Shown here one piece after another: positions 1-12,837 of a stretch of DNA of 64,000 bases. The DNA is from Garcia nutans (taxonomy: Eukaryota; Streptophyta; Magnoliopsida; Malpighiales; Euphorbiaceae). The number at the start of each line of letters is the position of its first letter. Position 1 is the first letter of the stretch. Both the position numbers and the translations under genes were made by a program. Under the pieces are notes generated by a model. The model did not search any database, was not told the origin of the DNA, and worked only from the letters and a program-made list of their open reading frames with translations. The stretch spans positions 8,742,001 to 8,806,000 of the forward strand of contig CANTUV010000014.1 of the NCBI GenBank assembly GCA_947685225.1, in the 5' to 3' direction.

Positions 1-3000
1 AAATGATGCGGCTAATCTCTCAAATATTTCTAGAAATTTCAGGTGAACTTTTCTGTCCTTAGGTTGGGTTTTATAATTTTGCTCATATTTTGTTTGATTT
101 TTGTATAAAATCTTTCGCCTCTTATCAGAATTTACATTTAATAGGTATTTTCAGTCGGAATTTCTTAAAACCTTTACCTCATCAAGGATTATTACACATA
201 CAAATACAATATTTATGTTGGCTTGGCTATGAATTTTAGTTATTATTGCGGTGCAATTATTTCTGAGGTTCAACTCCCTTGTGGAAAAAAAAATTTAAAG
301 AACTCTTTTGATAGTTCTACATAATAAATACCAGATAAGTTTCAAGCAGTACTTGCTATGGGATATTAGAAGAAAATCTCAATTCAGTCCTGCTAGCCTT
401 ATTCAAATAGGGATGGTGGTATTGCATTATTGAGTGAATTTTTCTTACTTTTGAAATTGGTGCTGCTACTTTTGTGGTAATACTTTCCAAGTGAACTCTG
501 GTTATCCGTTCTTTTGGTTTTATATTTGGAGCGCTTTATTGTGTCAACAGTAGTACTAGTGAATGATTCAATCTCCTATTTACTGAAGCAATTATGCCTA
601 ATGATTTTGGGATAGATTCTAGTCTGTGATCCCAATATGCTATTGACTGTTGATTATACTGAATACCTTTCAACTATGTTATCAAAGTGTTCGTAGCTTT
701 GTGCCACCTTCTGATCCTAAGGTGAACTCTGAAGCTGTCTCCTGCTAAATTATGAGAGCTGCTTCGATGTTGGATTCCTTATGTTTTCCCCTGGACATAA
801 AAAAGATACTGTAATCCATGTTTCGCAACTCCAGCTTGTTGGAATTCATCCAATCTACACACTAATTCCATGTGGTTTCCTTTCTCTTTTCTTAATAAAA
901 AATTTATTCTCTTAGAAAAGTTTCATCTGATTTGTATAACTGACATTTTGGATCACAATTGAATACCTTTTTTTTCCCATTTTTGTGTGATATGTATCAT
1001 TGCCAAATGGGTTACCTGTAATTTTTTTGGACCCCCTATGATTAATAAAACCTGGGAATTTCTATAGTGTGTTCAAACCTTGGTGAAAGAATTTTATATA
1101 AATTTTGTAACTCAAGGTTGGCTGTAGTTGGGAACTGTAGAAATGGGGACCTTGCTTGGAAACATGCTTCACTGGTCATGATTTCAAGTTTTCAAGGGTT
1201 TGAAGTGGCCTTTGTTGCTGCTTAATGGTATTAATTGGTGCTTTGGCTCATATAAACACGTATTTGGCCAACCTCAAATATTATCCTAGTCTGTTCACAT
1301 GCCGCAGAATCAGTTGTGCTTGATAGTTGCTGTGAAGGGAATTTGAACTGTACTTTCATTTGTTATTGTCAGTTTGAATTCTTTTCTAAATTTGTGCCTG
1401 AAAATTAATGCTCCGAGGCATGATCATTTTTGGCAGGGCTGATGTATTACGAGAGAATGCAGAAGCTGTCTTTGCTGCTTGTGATGTGGCTCATGGAAGA
1501 TGGGCAAAGCTCCTTGGGGTCCGTGCTCTGTTTCATCCTAGGTTGAGATTGCAGGAGTTTTTGAGCATATACAGCCTTACTCAAGAGTTTATAACTGCTA
1601 CTGAGAAGGTATTCTTCTTTTCAGTCTTCCATAATTAAAGCAATAGAATTCAACTGCCAACTGCAGTGATGCTATTCATATTGCTAAACATAAACAGATA
1701 GGTGGAAGATTGGGATATAGTATTCGTGGAACGCTGCAATCACAGGCCAAGGCTTTTATTGATTTCCAGCATGAAATGCGAGTTAGTTTTCGAACTTTTT
1801 TGTTATGGGAATTCGTTATTTGTCATTTGGCTCACTCTTATATTGGCCATGGTAGATGACAAAGATTAAGACAGTGGTTGATCAAGAGACATGGGTGGAA
1901 GTTGATGTCCCTGATGAATTTCAGGCCATTGTTACCTTGCTGTTTTCTACCGAGGCCTTGATGTCAGAGGACGTGGATACTGCTCAAGGCAACATAGCAA
2001 CAAGCTATGGTGAAGTGGTCACAAGTAATGATGGTTCACATCTGGCTGATTCTGAAGCACAAAATGCTAAACAGCAACTTGTGAGGATGAATTCTAGTGA
2101 GATGTCTTCACAAAATGCTGCCCAAGTGAAATCTACTTCTTTAGCTGAAGCAACAGATAGCAATAAAGCTGATGTTGCAATCTCTTCAATTCAGAACAAT
2201 AATACTAATGCTAAGGACCGTGGAAAACCTGCCTCTCAAATGCTTGTCTGTGGAGGTGTTGGTTATCACATGGTAAACTGGTTAGTTATCTCGTTTAAAA
2301 TTTTGCCTTTTTTGTTTTTCTTGGTGTATTTTTTTTTCCTTTTTCTTTTTTTTTTTCATTCCCAATTCCCATTTTCCTACTTCAGAAAGCTTGCCATACC
2401 ATTTGCATCTAGTGCCACTTAAGCTGTTGGTGTTGAAGTATCTTTCGTTTAATTTCAAGATGCATTACGGTTTTACTGATATTTTATCTTCCTCTCATGT
2501 TATTGACTGCTTATCCTCTGCATATTCTGAATGTTTATTGCTATTATAATGATGGAAATTATTTTTATCTTTTCATCATTAGACAATATTTTCTGAAGTG
2601 AAATTTCTTGATACTCATTTTGATTGTTCTTCCCTTTCTTTACCAGTGGCTTAATATTGCTGAAGATGTTGTTGGAGTACATTGATATGAATAATTTTTT
2701 GCCAGCACTGTCTTCAGAAGTTGTTCATCGTGTTGTGGAGATTCTAAAATTCTTCAATACAAGGACTTGTCAGCTTGTTCTTGGAGCTGGTGCTATGCAG
2801 GTAAATCTCTCACGGTTGATATATTGAATCTGCAAATTGTTACTTGCATGAATACATACTAAAGCTGGGAATAAGTGTGGACTTTAAAACTGATATCATC
2901 AAAGATGAACTATTCTTATATTGCAAACAATATGATCTTTGTAAATAATTGCCCCGATTATATATCTTCAAAATTCATTTAAGTTTTTTTGTTTAATGTC

Positions 3001-6000
3001 AACTCAAAGCAATCTGGCCATTGATCTAGTTCTAACTTGGGATTTTTCTTGTTGCAGGTGTCTGGATTGAAGTCTATTACTTCTAAACACTTGGCCTTGG
3101 CAAGTCAAGTCATCAGTTTTACATATGCTATCATTCCTGGTAGGTTTTATACACTACATTGATGCTACTTTTTTTGTTAATGGAGCTTATTGTTGTGTTC
3201 TTGGGGAGTGTTATGGACTCAAACCAATTCATTGAATTGTTATTTTTTAAAATAACACCAACATTTTTCCTGTGAAGTTGCGGTTTATTTTTCCATCTCT
3301 CCTTGTTTATACTTTGTTGTCATTATCTGTTGATTCTTTTTGGATTGCAAAAAATGAAGGTTTGCATGGTGAATTCATAGTTTTCAAGTTTACTTAGTAG
3401 TATGCATCTATTATTTGATCCTCTTTTCCTAAAAAGGAGAATTGAACCCCTTTCAGTTTATATAACAGAACTTAAATTTCCATACTGGTAAACATTCGTA
3501 ATGGATGACTGATTATTTATTTATTTATTTTTTTAAATTTTATACGTTTACTTTAAGGAAGCATTAGCTTCTTATATAAACACATGTACTAAACACGCTT
3601 ATGTGTTTCTTGCCAGTGATCATTATGATTCATTCAATGCATGTGGGGTGATTTTCTAGATTGATTTAACATTTCACTTCCACAGTAATTTCCTATATTA
3701 AGTCGTGAACTGACATTTTGTACTTTTGCAGTCTTATTATGTTAATTGTTTTTACTGCTTTGTCTTGTGACCTTTTATGTGGTCATCTTTTAGGCTCCTT
3801 TTATTTCTCTGAGAATAACTTGTTTTATAGTCGAAAGGAAAAATATGCAATTTTTAATGAACTTGCTAAAGTTTGAACATGGCCTAATTTTCCTTTTGAC
3901 TAGGAAAACATTTTCTGTTGACCAATTTTCCAAAGTGCTACCAGCCCTGCAATATACAGCAAACATTTCCCAGAAAAAAAAATGGGGTCTTAGTCTATGT
4001 TTAATTGCTTTATCGTGTTGTAACAATTTTCCGCCTTGAATTGTCTGCAAATACTACTCTTTTGTTTTTTTAAATAAAGAGAATTGTAATTCCTTGATCA
4101 ATCTTTTTGAATAAACTCATCTTTATGCTCTCTGTCTGGACTAAGAAATCAGGCATATTCTTTTCCTTAAAGTACCTGAGACAAGAAAGGCATTACTTCT
4201 CTCTGAGATTGACCGTGTAGCACAGGTATTCTTTAATTATTTATTTTACTGCTCTTTATTTTTTATACTTATCTATTTACTGCTTTTGTATGTTAGCACT
4301 TCCGGAAATTTTCTTGTAGTTTTGGGGTGAGTTTTTTATGCTTGTGTTGTGTGGTTCTTGATAAGCTTCCATTTGTATTGTCTTTTGTTGCAAGGAAACA
4401 ATTATACATTGCATTGTGAGTTCAAGGATATTTATGCTTCATTTGCTTATCCTTGTAAGATCTATTTCAGGATTACAAGGTTCATCGAGATGAAATACAT
4501 ACAAAGCTTGTTCAGATAATGAGAGAAAGACTGTTGGTTCATTTACGTGGATTATCCCAAATTGTTGAGGGCTGGAACAGACCTGAAGATGCCGACTCAC
4601 AGCCTAGTCAATTTGCTCGATCTCTGACAAAGGTAATTATGTAGCCAAATTTTTAATGTAGGGATAGTGTTATTGTCATTAATTTTGTTGAGAGAGAGAG
4701 AGAGAGAGAGAGTCTCTTTGCATCAGGGAGGAAGATGTGCTTCCTTGACCACTTATGTAGACCTTTCTATTGGGGACCCTTGACTTATACTCTTATGATT
4801 ATTTGGTGGTTGTGCCTGTGCTCATTGAGGGATGGAAGGAGAGATTAATAAGTGAGTTCTTCAACTTATTATTATATGAGGCAATTGTTTATAGAAGGTG
4901 CTTGTTGACGCAAACTCCTTAGTATATGGACTAGAGACCTACTCACCTTTATGCTTGGAAGTGACATATTGGAAAGCCAAATCATATTCTTGCCAAGTTG
5001 TCGACCCAATTCTAACCTCTATAAGAGAATCTTAGAATTACCTATCATAAAGTTGTTGACTTCTATAATAGAAAACCTTGATTCAAGAAAGAATCAAGAA
5101 CAAGAAATGAAATATCTTCCGAGAATAAAAGTCTTTAATTTTTATTAATTCATCAAAAACCCAACTTAGATTCTGAAAATAAGAAGTATTTATAGGTTAT
5201 AAAACTTAACCTTAATCCTAATCCTAATCATAAAAGGAAAGACAAATCAAAACAAAATAAGGAAACTAAATAATATAAATTTCATGCAGAAATTTTGACG
5301 CCGATTTTCGATATGATACAGTTAGAATTTGGGCTTGGGCTCTTCATAAGAATTGTAGCTCTGGAAGTGTAGATGAATTTGGACTTTTGAATCACTCAAT
5401 TTGGACTTCAGAATCTCAAGTTATGACTATTTGAAGTAAACTGGTTCAGACTGAAATTTTGCTCCAATCTGGTTCCGAATTTATATTCCAGGTCTGAATT
5501 CGTATAACTATTGAGAGGTTCAAATGAACTCTAATCTGTACAAATAAACCCATTATAGAAAGCTTGAGATGCCTTCTAAAAACTTCATGAATAATGCTTT
5601 GTCATTCTGGAACTTTAAGATCTTCAATTTTTCAAGTAAATCTTCAAAAGTCAAATCTGCCATAATCTGGAAATTACAAAATATGTCTTTTTAAATTCTT
5701 TCACCTCTGATGCTTTCATGATCAACATTTTAGCCCTTGAATCCAACTTCATATTTAGTTTTGGGTTTTCAATGTTTCTTTTGATGGGCTTGTGTGTCCT
5801 TGCTTGCGTCTCTTGTGCTGAAATTTTGGAACTAAAAAAGCTTTGACAAGCTGAACTTGAAAAATCGACATGCAACACTACACTTTAGTCTGTGGGGGGA
5901 ACTATAGAATTGTTGTTATATTAGTATTAGTTTGATGTGAAGGGTAAGAATGAAACATAAGTCTTGGGCATCCATTTGAACCTGCTTCCTAGAACTCCAG

Positions 6001-9000
6001 TCTCCAGTAATTTAAATATTTGTTCTGCAGGCATACTTACCTAAAATGTGGAAGATCGCTTGGTTAATATTGATATTGGTTATGGTTGCTCCTTTGAGTT
6101 CTAGCTATTTGTGCAATTTATTTAATGTTGCTGACCTCAAGGTTAACAAGCCCTAAATTTAGTTTTATTTTTTTCAAGGGGCTCAATATCAATTATTTTC
6201 GAGATTTAGGCTCTGTCCATGTCTTCCTATCACAGCTTTGGGTTGAAAGTTGGCTTTGTTTGATTGGGAAAACCTTGGATTAAAAAAAATTAATTTCCAG
6301 AAACAAGGTCCTTACTATGTTCACCATTTGGTATAGGTTTTCCCTATAGGAAATTTCTTCCCTGCAAAATGTACAATATGAATGAATTTGTTGATCAGCA
6401 GAGAAAAGTAGTTTTCTGGTGATACTTTTATTCCCCTGGGCTGTGTAATCAAAATTTCCTTGATTTATTGTACCTGATTGGATGTGTAATTTGTTTTCAG
6501 GAGGTAGGATTCCTTCATCGTGTCTTGTCTCGAACTTTGCACGAGGCAGATGTTCAAGCAATTTTTAGGTGAGATTCTTTTTTAGTGTGATGATTTGTGA
6601 ATAATATTCAATTTCTGCAACCTTATCAAAGTTTATGTGTTTAAATAGTGTATTATGTTCTCACAGTGAAGAATCTAAATATCCCAAAAATCCTGAAGGA
6701 CTTCGACTTGATATTGAGTCTGAGTTGGATGGTTTTATAGCTTGTGATGATTCCTATAGTGTATCGTTATTGGTCATTGACATAAACACAGAGAACCAAA
6801 TATTTGACTTGAGTTTGGTCAATGAGATTTTTGAACTTCTATGGAGGTTGGAAATAATTTTCACATTTATTACTTGTCAAAGAAGCTCCAATATACAAAA
6901 GTTGGCTTTTTTTTTAATATTTTTGGTAGAGAACGGGAAGACAAAACCAAAAAGATCACATGGCAGAAGTGAATGGGCCATTAACACCACTTAGGTCTTC
7001 TAGCATCAAAGTTATTGAGGGTAGCAAAGGAGGGGAAATTGTTCAAATTTGTCTAAATGACACCCTTAAGTTAAAAGTTGGCTTTAGCTCTCTACTTGAT
7101 AATTATTTAGGCTATAGGTTGGTACAAATGGATTTATTAATGTTCATTGATGGGATAGGAGTTGGTGAAATTAGAGGTTTAATGCCAAAAGAGAGTGACC
7201 ACTGTAATGGTGGATACAATGGTAGTATAGTGACTTAGAACTAATGCTCTGGCGCTTGGGCTGCAAATGAGCCAACCTAAGTATATTGCTTATATAAAGT
7301 TCGCAAGCTTAAACAAGTCTAATTGAGCTTAATTTTTGTTGGATAAATTTAAATTAAAAATAAAATACTTCCTAATTTTTTTTCATAAAAATAGAACCTT
7401 TTAAGTTCAAAATTTTTTTAATACTCAATATTTATTTGCTTAATAATTTTACAGTAAATGTGTACTTAAATTATTATATTATGTGAATACTTATAAAATT
7501 TAAAATTATTATTTTTTTTATGCTGAATAAAATTTTAAATATGTATGCAGAAATTATAAACAAAAATACAAATATTCAATTAGCTTAGATAAGCGAAGTT
7601 TAACTTAGTTCAGAATTGGTGCAGCTGCTGATTAGCATTAAAGTCTGAACTAGCATTTGTCAGGCAAGTACTTAGAAGCTCACGAGTAAGCTCTTGGTGG
7701 TGATGGATTGATCTGGACAACCTGAAACTTTCTGGCTAATCATGTGGTTAACTGCCCACATTTAGCATTTTGTAAAATGAAGCATAATGTTTGTGTACAG
7801 TTTTGACTGCATGAAATTCTTTCCACCTAAAATGAGTTTTGGAAAAAATAAAATTTGAAATACCATTCAAAAAATGATCTAATTCACTCATGATCTGGAG
7901 TTGCAATTATCATTCCAAGCTGTGTGTTCTAATCAAACATCATTGCATCCCTAGAAGTTTTGTAGATAAATTTTAGGACACTTTTTTGAGATCGAAAATA
8001 TATCAACATTGTACATGAAAGCATACTACAAACAAATCTAAAACAATTATGTAAAAAATAAAATGGCATCATTTAAATTTTAGGAAGAGAAGTGCTTTAA
8101 AAAAAAAGAAGTTTATATTTACTTAATGAAATTTGGTAAGGATATTTTCAACGGTGCTCACTTTAGGATCTTTTTTTATGGCCAGTTAATGCAGCATTAA
8201 ATTTATACTTCTATATAAGGTTAACTTCGACTCAAATTTCACATATGACTAATTCGGGTGCTAAAATGCTATATTGTTTATATTTATTAGTTCTAAATTC
8301 TAATATTGGTATAAAATTCTTTCGCAGCATGATTGTTGTGGAAACTAAATCCCGCCATGCAAATGATTTAGTCATACTTTTAATCAGTAATAAATAGTCT
8401 TTGTTTAATTATATTAATATAATTGTTATGATTTATATCATGGAACTATGCTGGATATATCTTAGAAACTTTATGGTTAAAACTTGGCAATAATATAAAT
8501 TTTTCTGATTGTAAATGAACCTAAAGTATTTGAAATTGTTAGGTTGCGGTGAGTCTTGAGTTTGAAGTATTAATATCAAGTGATTTTTATTGACTCCAAT
8601 TGTTAGTAAAAATCTGTCCCAGATTATCTCTGCAGCAATACACATCTACTTTGATTGTTAATACATATTTATCCATAGCAATGATTTATGTGGTATGCTG
8701 TTCGCAGGCAAGTGGTCATAATTTTCCATTCACAAATTTCAGAAGCATTTTCGCGGTTAGAGATTAATACTCCACAAGCGAAGGAAAGGTAATTTTTTTT
8801 AAGCAATTCATGTAATTAGCTTCCAGGTATAATTGTATTTCCTTATTCTGCTTCTCTAATATTTTTTTTTTAAATTTCGATATGTAGGCTATCGCGGGAT
8901 GTTAAACACATTCTTGGTTGCATTAGATCATTACCTACTGATAATTTGAGTAAATCTGGTACCCCAAACTGGGGACAACTTGATGAGTTCTTGGTACACA

Positions 9001-9023
9001 AGTTTGGAGCTGAAGCTAGTTAA
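1..9023 (+). CDS. VPS54: VPS54, GARP complex subunit (3' part, 11 exons)
   Basis: Homologue of plant vacuolar protein sorting-associated protein 54. This is a subunit of the Golgi-associated retrograde protein (GARP) tethering complex, which captures endosome-derived vesicles at the trans-Golgi network. Exons read from the sequence: 1-42 (partial), 1437-1608, 1698-1781, 1856-2280, 2647-2800, 3058-3139, 4146-4225, 4471-4632, 6501-6568, 8708-8788 and 8888-9023. All junctions are GT-AG and phase-consistent, giving 494 residues to the TAA. The start of the conserved Vps54-like domain (HGRWAKLLGVR) is in the second exon; near the C-terminus are SRDVKHILGCIRSLPTDNLS and a GQLDEFLVHKFG motif close to the stop. 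Two junctions fix the model: exon 1856-2280 uses the GT at 2281, giving MVNCGLILLK, and exon 4146 uses the acceptor CTAAG. The 5' half lies left of the window. No frame break is seen, so the gene looks functional. Confidence 0.93.
4690..4713. repeat. (GA)n microsatellite in VPS54 intron
   Basis: An uninterrupted run of GA dinucleotides, about 12 units, lies just after the exon ending at 4632. Confidence 0.9.
4890..5885 (-). mobile_element. Decayed LTR-retrotransposon fragment in VPS54 intron
   Basis: Read on the minus strand, this intronic stretch resembles an LTR joined to the start of an internal region. There is a TATA-like TATAAATA at 5187-5194, an AT-rich leader, and then TTGGCAAGAATATGATTTGG, which may be a mutated TTGGTATCAGAGC primer-binding site. 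Boundaries and a second LTR were not found, and no retroviral-type protein is readable. It accounts for much of this 1.87-kb intron, which splices out cleanly around it. Classification is an inference from the arrangement only. Confidence 0.4.
6569..8707 (+). other. Large VPS54 intron (2.1 kb), no gene
   Basis: Bounded by a GTGAGA donor and a TTCGCAG acceptor. Open frames at 6635-6994 and 6960-7238 are unsupported: they cross the expected splice donor context, show no family motif, and sit in AT-rich DNA. Old insertion debris is possible but nothing is diagnostic. Confidence 0.6.
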
Positions 9024-10920
9024 GAACTTGTTGTCATGTACCAAAGTGATTGCTCTTCTGATCAGGGCTGTAACAAGACTTTCAGGGAACATGTAGAGAT
9101 CTCAGAACCAATTCTCAGCCTATACACTTACCTTGTAGAATAAAACTGAGGTAATGAGCTTGGACGTACTTACCTGTTATTTAGTCTCACATTCTTACTG
9201 CCTGCATATTTTATCACATAGAGCGGAAAGAAGCAAATTGACATAAATAGTACTCATCACAAATTTTAGGCAATCCATCTTCGAGATATGCTTGGCTTCT
9301 CACTCTGGTTCCACATCATTATATGTCTGTTGGTTGGTGACATTGGTCTGTTGGTTTTACCTAAGAGCAATGTGGATAGTCTGGTAGGTTTCTTTGGTTG
9401 CATGACTTACATGTGTTATGCCTTGCATTGTTTAAATGACGGCAACATCATTCCTTGTCATTTTATGTCAAAAATTCTTATATAGAATTATGACAATTGG
9501 CAAACCTTGCATTTTTATGTAGCCAATCTCATTATGGATGGCCAAAGTGGACTTTGATAATCATCAAAGTGAGAAAAGTCAAGCATATCTCAGTAGTTTT
9601 CCTTAGTTGATAGCGAGCAGGAAGATGGATTGCCTAAAATTCTCAAAGGGCAGAACTTATTAGAAACTTTTTGCAAGTAGCTTCACTTTAAAAAATTGAG
9701 AATTTCTTGATCATGAAAAACTTGACTTACAAATGATTTAAAGTTTTTGCAGGGGGCTTTTATTGCGTTTTAGCTAGATAGTAGACTACTGTTACATCAC
9801 ATTCAAAATGTCGCGGCTGGAAGTGTCTGAAGCAGAATTTTTGTAGCTTTTGAAATGCAATTTGTTAGTACGAAATGGCGAACACCTTGCCAATTTTCTT
9901 CCATGTATCATTGTGGGGTGCTTGATTGATTGCTTCATATCTGGACAAAATTGCATTTGTAATATCATCATTGATAATTTTTTTTAGCTCATTTTTTAAC
10001 AGTCTTTTCGGGTCTTTGATTTTATGAATGATTAAAAGGTCCTATATGGCTTTCCTATGACTTGGTAATGGTCTTTTTTTTTTTTTTTTTATATTGTAGC
10101 TTGGGTAATTGCCTCGTTTTCATTAGCTCCCTTTATTAGTGAATTATAGTTTTTTAAAAACATATTATTTTTTCATTTTTGTTTACAACTAGTTTAGAAT
10201 ACTGAGACATTTATTCATTAATCAATTGGTATTGATATTTCTTAGTGTTTTAATCTGTTATTTTTGGGCTGGCATGGAGTCGATTAATTTAGCCATAAAG
10301 TGCAATTTGTTGAGATTTGTACGTAACTGCCTTTAAAACAAAGTTGTAAGGAAATTGAATATTTTTTTTTTAAATTTTTACGAAAAAATTCAAAGGTAGT
10401 CTTTTATGTCATCTGTGTATGTTATATAAATATTAAATAGTGTACTGTATGTTGTGTAAATGTTGATTAAAAAAATTAATATGTTTACATTTTATTCTTT
10501 AATTATTTTTTTATAAATTAAATTTATAATTTTATTATTTTAAATTAAAAATTTATATGATTCAGTAATTAAAATAAATGAATATAAAAAATAAAAAAAA
10601 TTATATAACATATATAAAATATATGAGAACATTAAAGATGATTCCTATAAATATATAATATATATCATATTAAAAGTTATAAGTTAAAATAGAATATATA
10701 TATATATATATATAATAATAATAAAACGTTAGCATATAAGTTTTTGTTGTATAGATAATATATATTGTGTGAATATTATATGTATATTATATATATTGTG
10801 CATATATCGAATATAAAATATGAATATATATTATGTGTTTATTGAAAAAATTAAACATATGTTAAAATAAAAAAATAAATCAAACAAATATTAAAATAAA
10901 ATAAATACAATTCGAAAAAG
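9024..10920 (+). other. VPS54 3' UTR, then AT-rich intergenic DNA
   Basis: The 3' UTR contains AATAAA at 9139-9144, a plausible polyadenylation signal about 115 bases after the stop. The region up to about 9900 is of mixed composition. From 10340 it becomes very AT-rich, with an (AT)n run near 10691-10712 and TATATA/ATATAT tracts to 10870. No gene is seen; the open frame at 9288-9485 has no recognisable features. Confidence 0.6.
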
Positions 10921-11373
10921 TGTTATGACCTTGGGTCAACAGTTGGCCTTGCAAGGTATTCAAGAACATTCACTTGTAGCTATAACAAAGGAAAAGATTG
11001 AGAGACACTTTGTGCATGGAGCAAATGAGCTGTGCAGTTCAGTTCAAATAAATAAAACAAAGGAGCTGTGCAGGAGAGGGAAGTTAGTAGTATAGCTGGA
11101 ATTTAATCAACCAATTTGTTATTTGTTATGCAAAGGATGTTACAGTTGTATTTTATTAATTGAGTTTAGTTGTTATTGTGAGCTGTAATTTTCAAGAATT
11201 CAGTTATAAATCAAAGAATTGTATCAAATAGATCATCAATAATACAATTCACAAATTCATCCTCCTCCTCCTCCCCTCCCCCTCCCGGTGACCTTGAGCT
11301 CATTTGATGAGAATCCACTCTTCATAACTCATGTCCTTGACAAATTGGTATCAGAGCAATGAGATCCTAAGGA

Positions 11374-11680
11374 TTGAATACTATGAGTAATCAAATGGAA
11401 GCTTCAACAGTAGCAGACTCAGACTTGGTGCTTCAGCTTCGGAAAATCATCCAGTGTTGCGATTTCAATACAACAACTCTTAGCTATATCCAATGGAAGC
11501 TAGAAGAAGAATTTAAGATAAAATTATTACACGAGAGTTTATTAAGGAAGAAATTTTGAAATTTCTTGACACTCTAGAAGATGCTGATAAAAATGAAGAA
11601 GAAATAATTGAAAAGTTTATACAAAATGTCGAAGAAGTTTTTGAAAATTCGATTCTTAATGGCAAATTTGCGATTGCTTC
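11374..11680 (+). pseudogene. DEK_C-domain fragment inside the short LTR element (one frameshift)
   Basis: Starting at ATG 11374, the frame contains VADSDLVLQLRKII, then DFNTTT and KLEEEFKIKL. This is the pattern of the DEK C-terminal domain found at the N-terminus of plant SWIB/BAF60b-type chromatin proteins, a DNA-binding helical module. The frame hits a stop at 11559. A one-base shift near 11530-11540 restores continuity into FIKEEILKFLDTLEDAD and an acidic helix (KNEEEIIEKFIQNVEEVF). I see no SWIB domain after it. The location, directly after the primer-binding site where gag would start, indicates transduplication of a cellular transcript. The family call rests on motif recall and has not been searched. 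Confidence 0.6.
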
Positions 11681-11759
11681 TTTTTTTCGCACACCCCACT
11701 CATGTTCTTCTTCTCTATTCTGAAATTATCTTCCAATTCCAAATCCTTTCAATTCTCTC

Positions 11760-12216
11760 TCCACTCTCATCTTCTCTAAACCCTCTTTTCTCTCTCTAAA
11801 ATCTACAATCAAATCTTATTCTATTTTTCTCTCTATTTTCAACATTTCCATGGTTGATGAACAAACAACTGCCAAGAAAGACTCCGAATCCCATGATTCT
11901 AGAAACATTGTGCAAACAAAGAAAAGAATTCCAACAACCACCAACTGTCATGGACCAAAAGAAATTAGGGTAAATAATCTTGAATTGGGTAGCAACGTTG
12001 TGTCTCCTATTCAATTGGATGTTCTTACGAGTCTTAAGCAAAGTGAATTTGACAGGTGGAGAAGACAGAAAGAAAATTGAAATTTTGCTCTTGAAAATTA
12101 ATGCCCTAAAGGATTTGAAAAAATGCAAAATAGAGAAAGAAAAACTCAATATTCTGCTCAAAGAGAATTTGAAGTTTGATATAAGGAAAAAGGAGCAATG
12201 GGCTACTAATTACTAA
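11760..12216 (+). pseudogene. Second captured cDNA-like fragment (unknown protein, coiled-coil tail)
   Basis: A CT-rich stretch (about 11750-11848) resembling a plant 5' leader is followed by ATG 11850, opening MVDEQTTAKKDSESHDSRN. The frame continues to 12080. In the +1 frame, 12081-12216 continues with KKIEILLLKINALKDLKK, a K/E/L-rich helix with coiled-coil character. The leader-plus-ATG arrangement suggests that a second cellular transcript, or another part of the same one, was captured. I do not recognise the protein. At least one frameshift separates the two halves, so it is probably not expressed as a unit. Confidence 0.4.
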
Positions 12217-12837
12217 GGTTGCAAAAAAATGGAAAGTTTAAGGTGGAACCTCAGGTTATTGGGGACAACGGGTATCACTAGAAAGCGGCAATTAGTAGAG
12301 CAAGTAATTATTCAATGGATGAATATGACTAAGGAGAAATCAATATAGGAAGACTTGGATTTTGTGAAGGCTCATTCTCAGAATTCTTTCTTGAGGATAA
12401 GGAAACTCTCAAAGGAAGGGGGTAATGTCATGACCTTGGGTCAGTAGTTGGGCTTGCAAGGTATTCAAGAACATTCAGTTGTAGCTACGGCAAAGGGAAA
12501 GGTTAAGAAACACTTGGTGCATAGAGCAAATGAGATGTTCAGGGGAGGGAAGTTAATAGTATAGTTGGAAGTTAGTTAATAGTATAACTGGAGCAAATGT
12601 GCTAGTAAAGGGAAGTTAATGGCACCATGGTATCCAATGGCAATCAAGAAGATAACCGGGAAGAAAAGATGTTTGTAATGTAGAAACAAATTTAATGGTA
12701 GCTTATTTGTAAAAAAAATAGTGAAATTTTAAATAGAATTTGTTTCATTGTGTTCTACGTTATTCTAATTATCTATTCTAACCCGATCCCTAGGACCATC
12801 ATATTTCGGATTTAGGGTGTGATATTGGGCCAGTTCA

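Larger units (their letters stand above)
10921..12600 (+). mobile_element. Short non-autonomous LTR retrotransposon (TRIM/LARD-like) with captured coding DNA
   Basis: The 5' LTR runs from 10921 (TGTTATGACC) to about 11342. It is followed by the exact tRNA-iMet primer site TGGTATCAGAGC at 11346-11357. The 3' LTR begins at 12426 (TGTCATGACC), directly after a purine tract AAAGGAAGGGGG at about 12411-12422. The two LTRs align clearly for about 150 bases; the 3' copy then diverges and is truncated or rearranged near 12600. The internal region is only about 1.08 kb and encodes no protease, integrase, reverse transcriptase or RNase H, so the element could only move with enzymes supplied by a relative. 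Instead it holds host-like coding pieces, listed separately. No target-site duplication could be defined because the right end is lost. Confidence 0.8.

Noticed and set aside
3790..4050. Opposing open frames in a VPS54 intron
   Set aside because: Both strands are open over the same bases, a sign of chance; no motif and no splice support.
6635..7238. Two overlapping open frames in the 2.1-kb VPS54 intron
   Set aside because: VPS54 exons join in frame across this region without them, no family motif was seen, and composition is intronic.
9288..9485. 65-codon open frame after VPS54
   Set aside because: Lies in or just after the 3' UTR, has no recognisable motif, and is hydrophobic mainly because of T-rich sequence.
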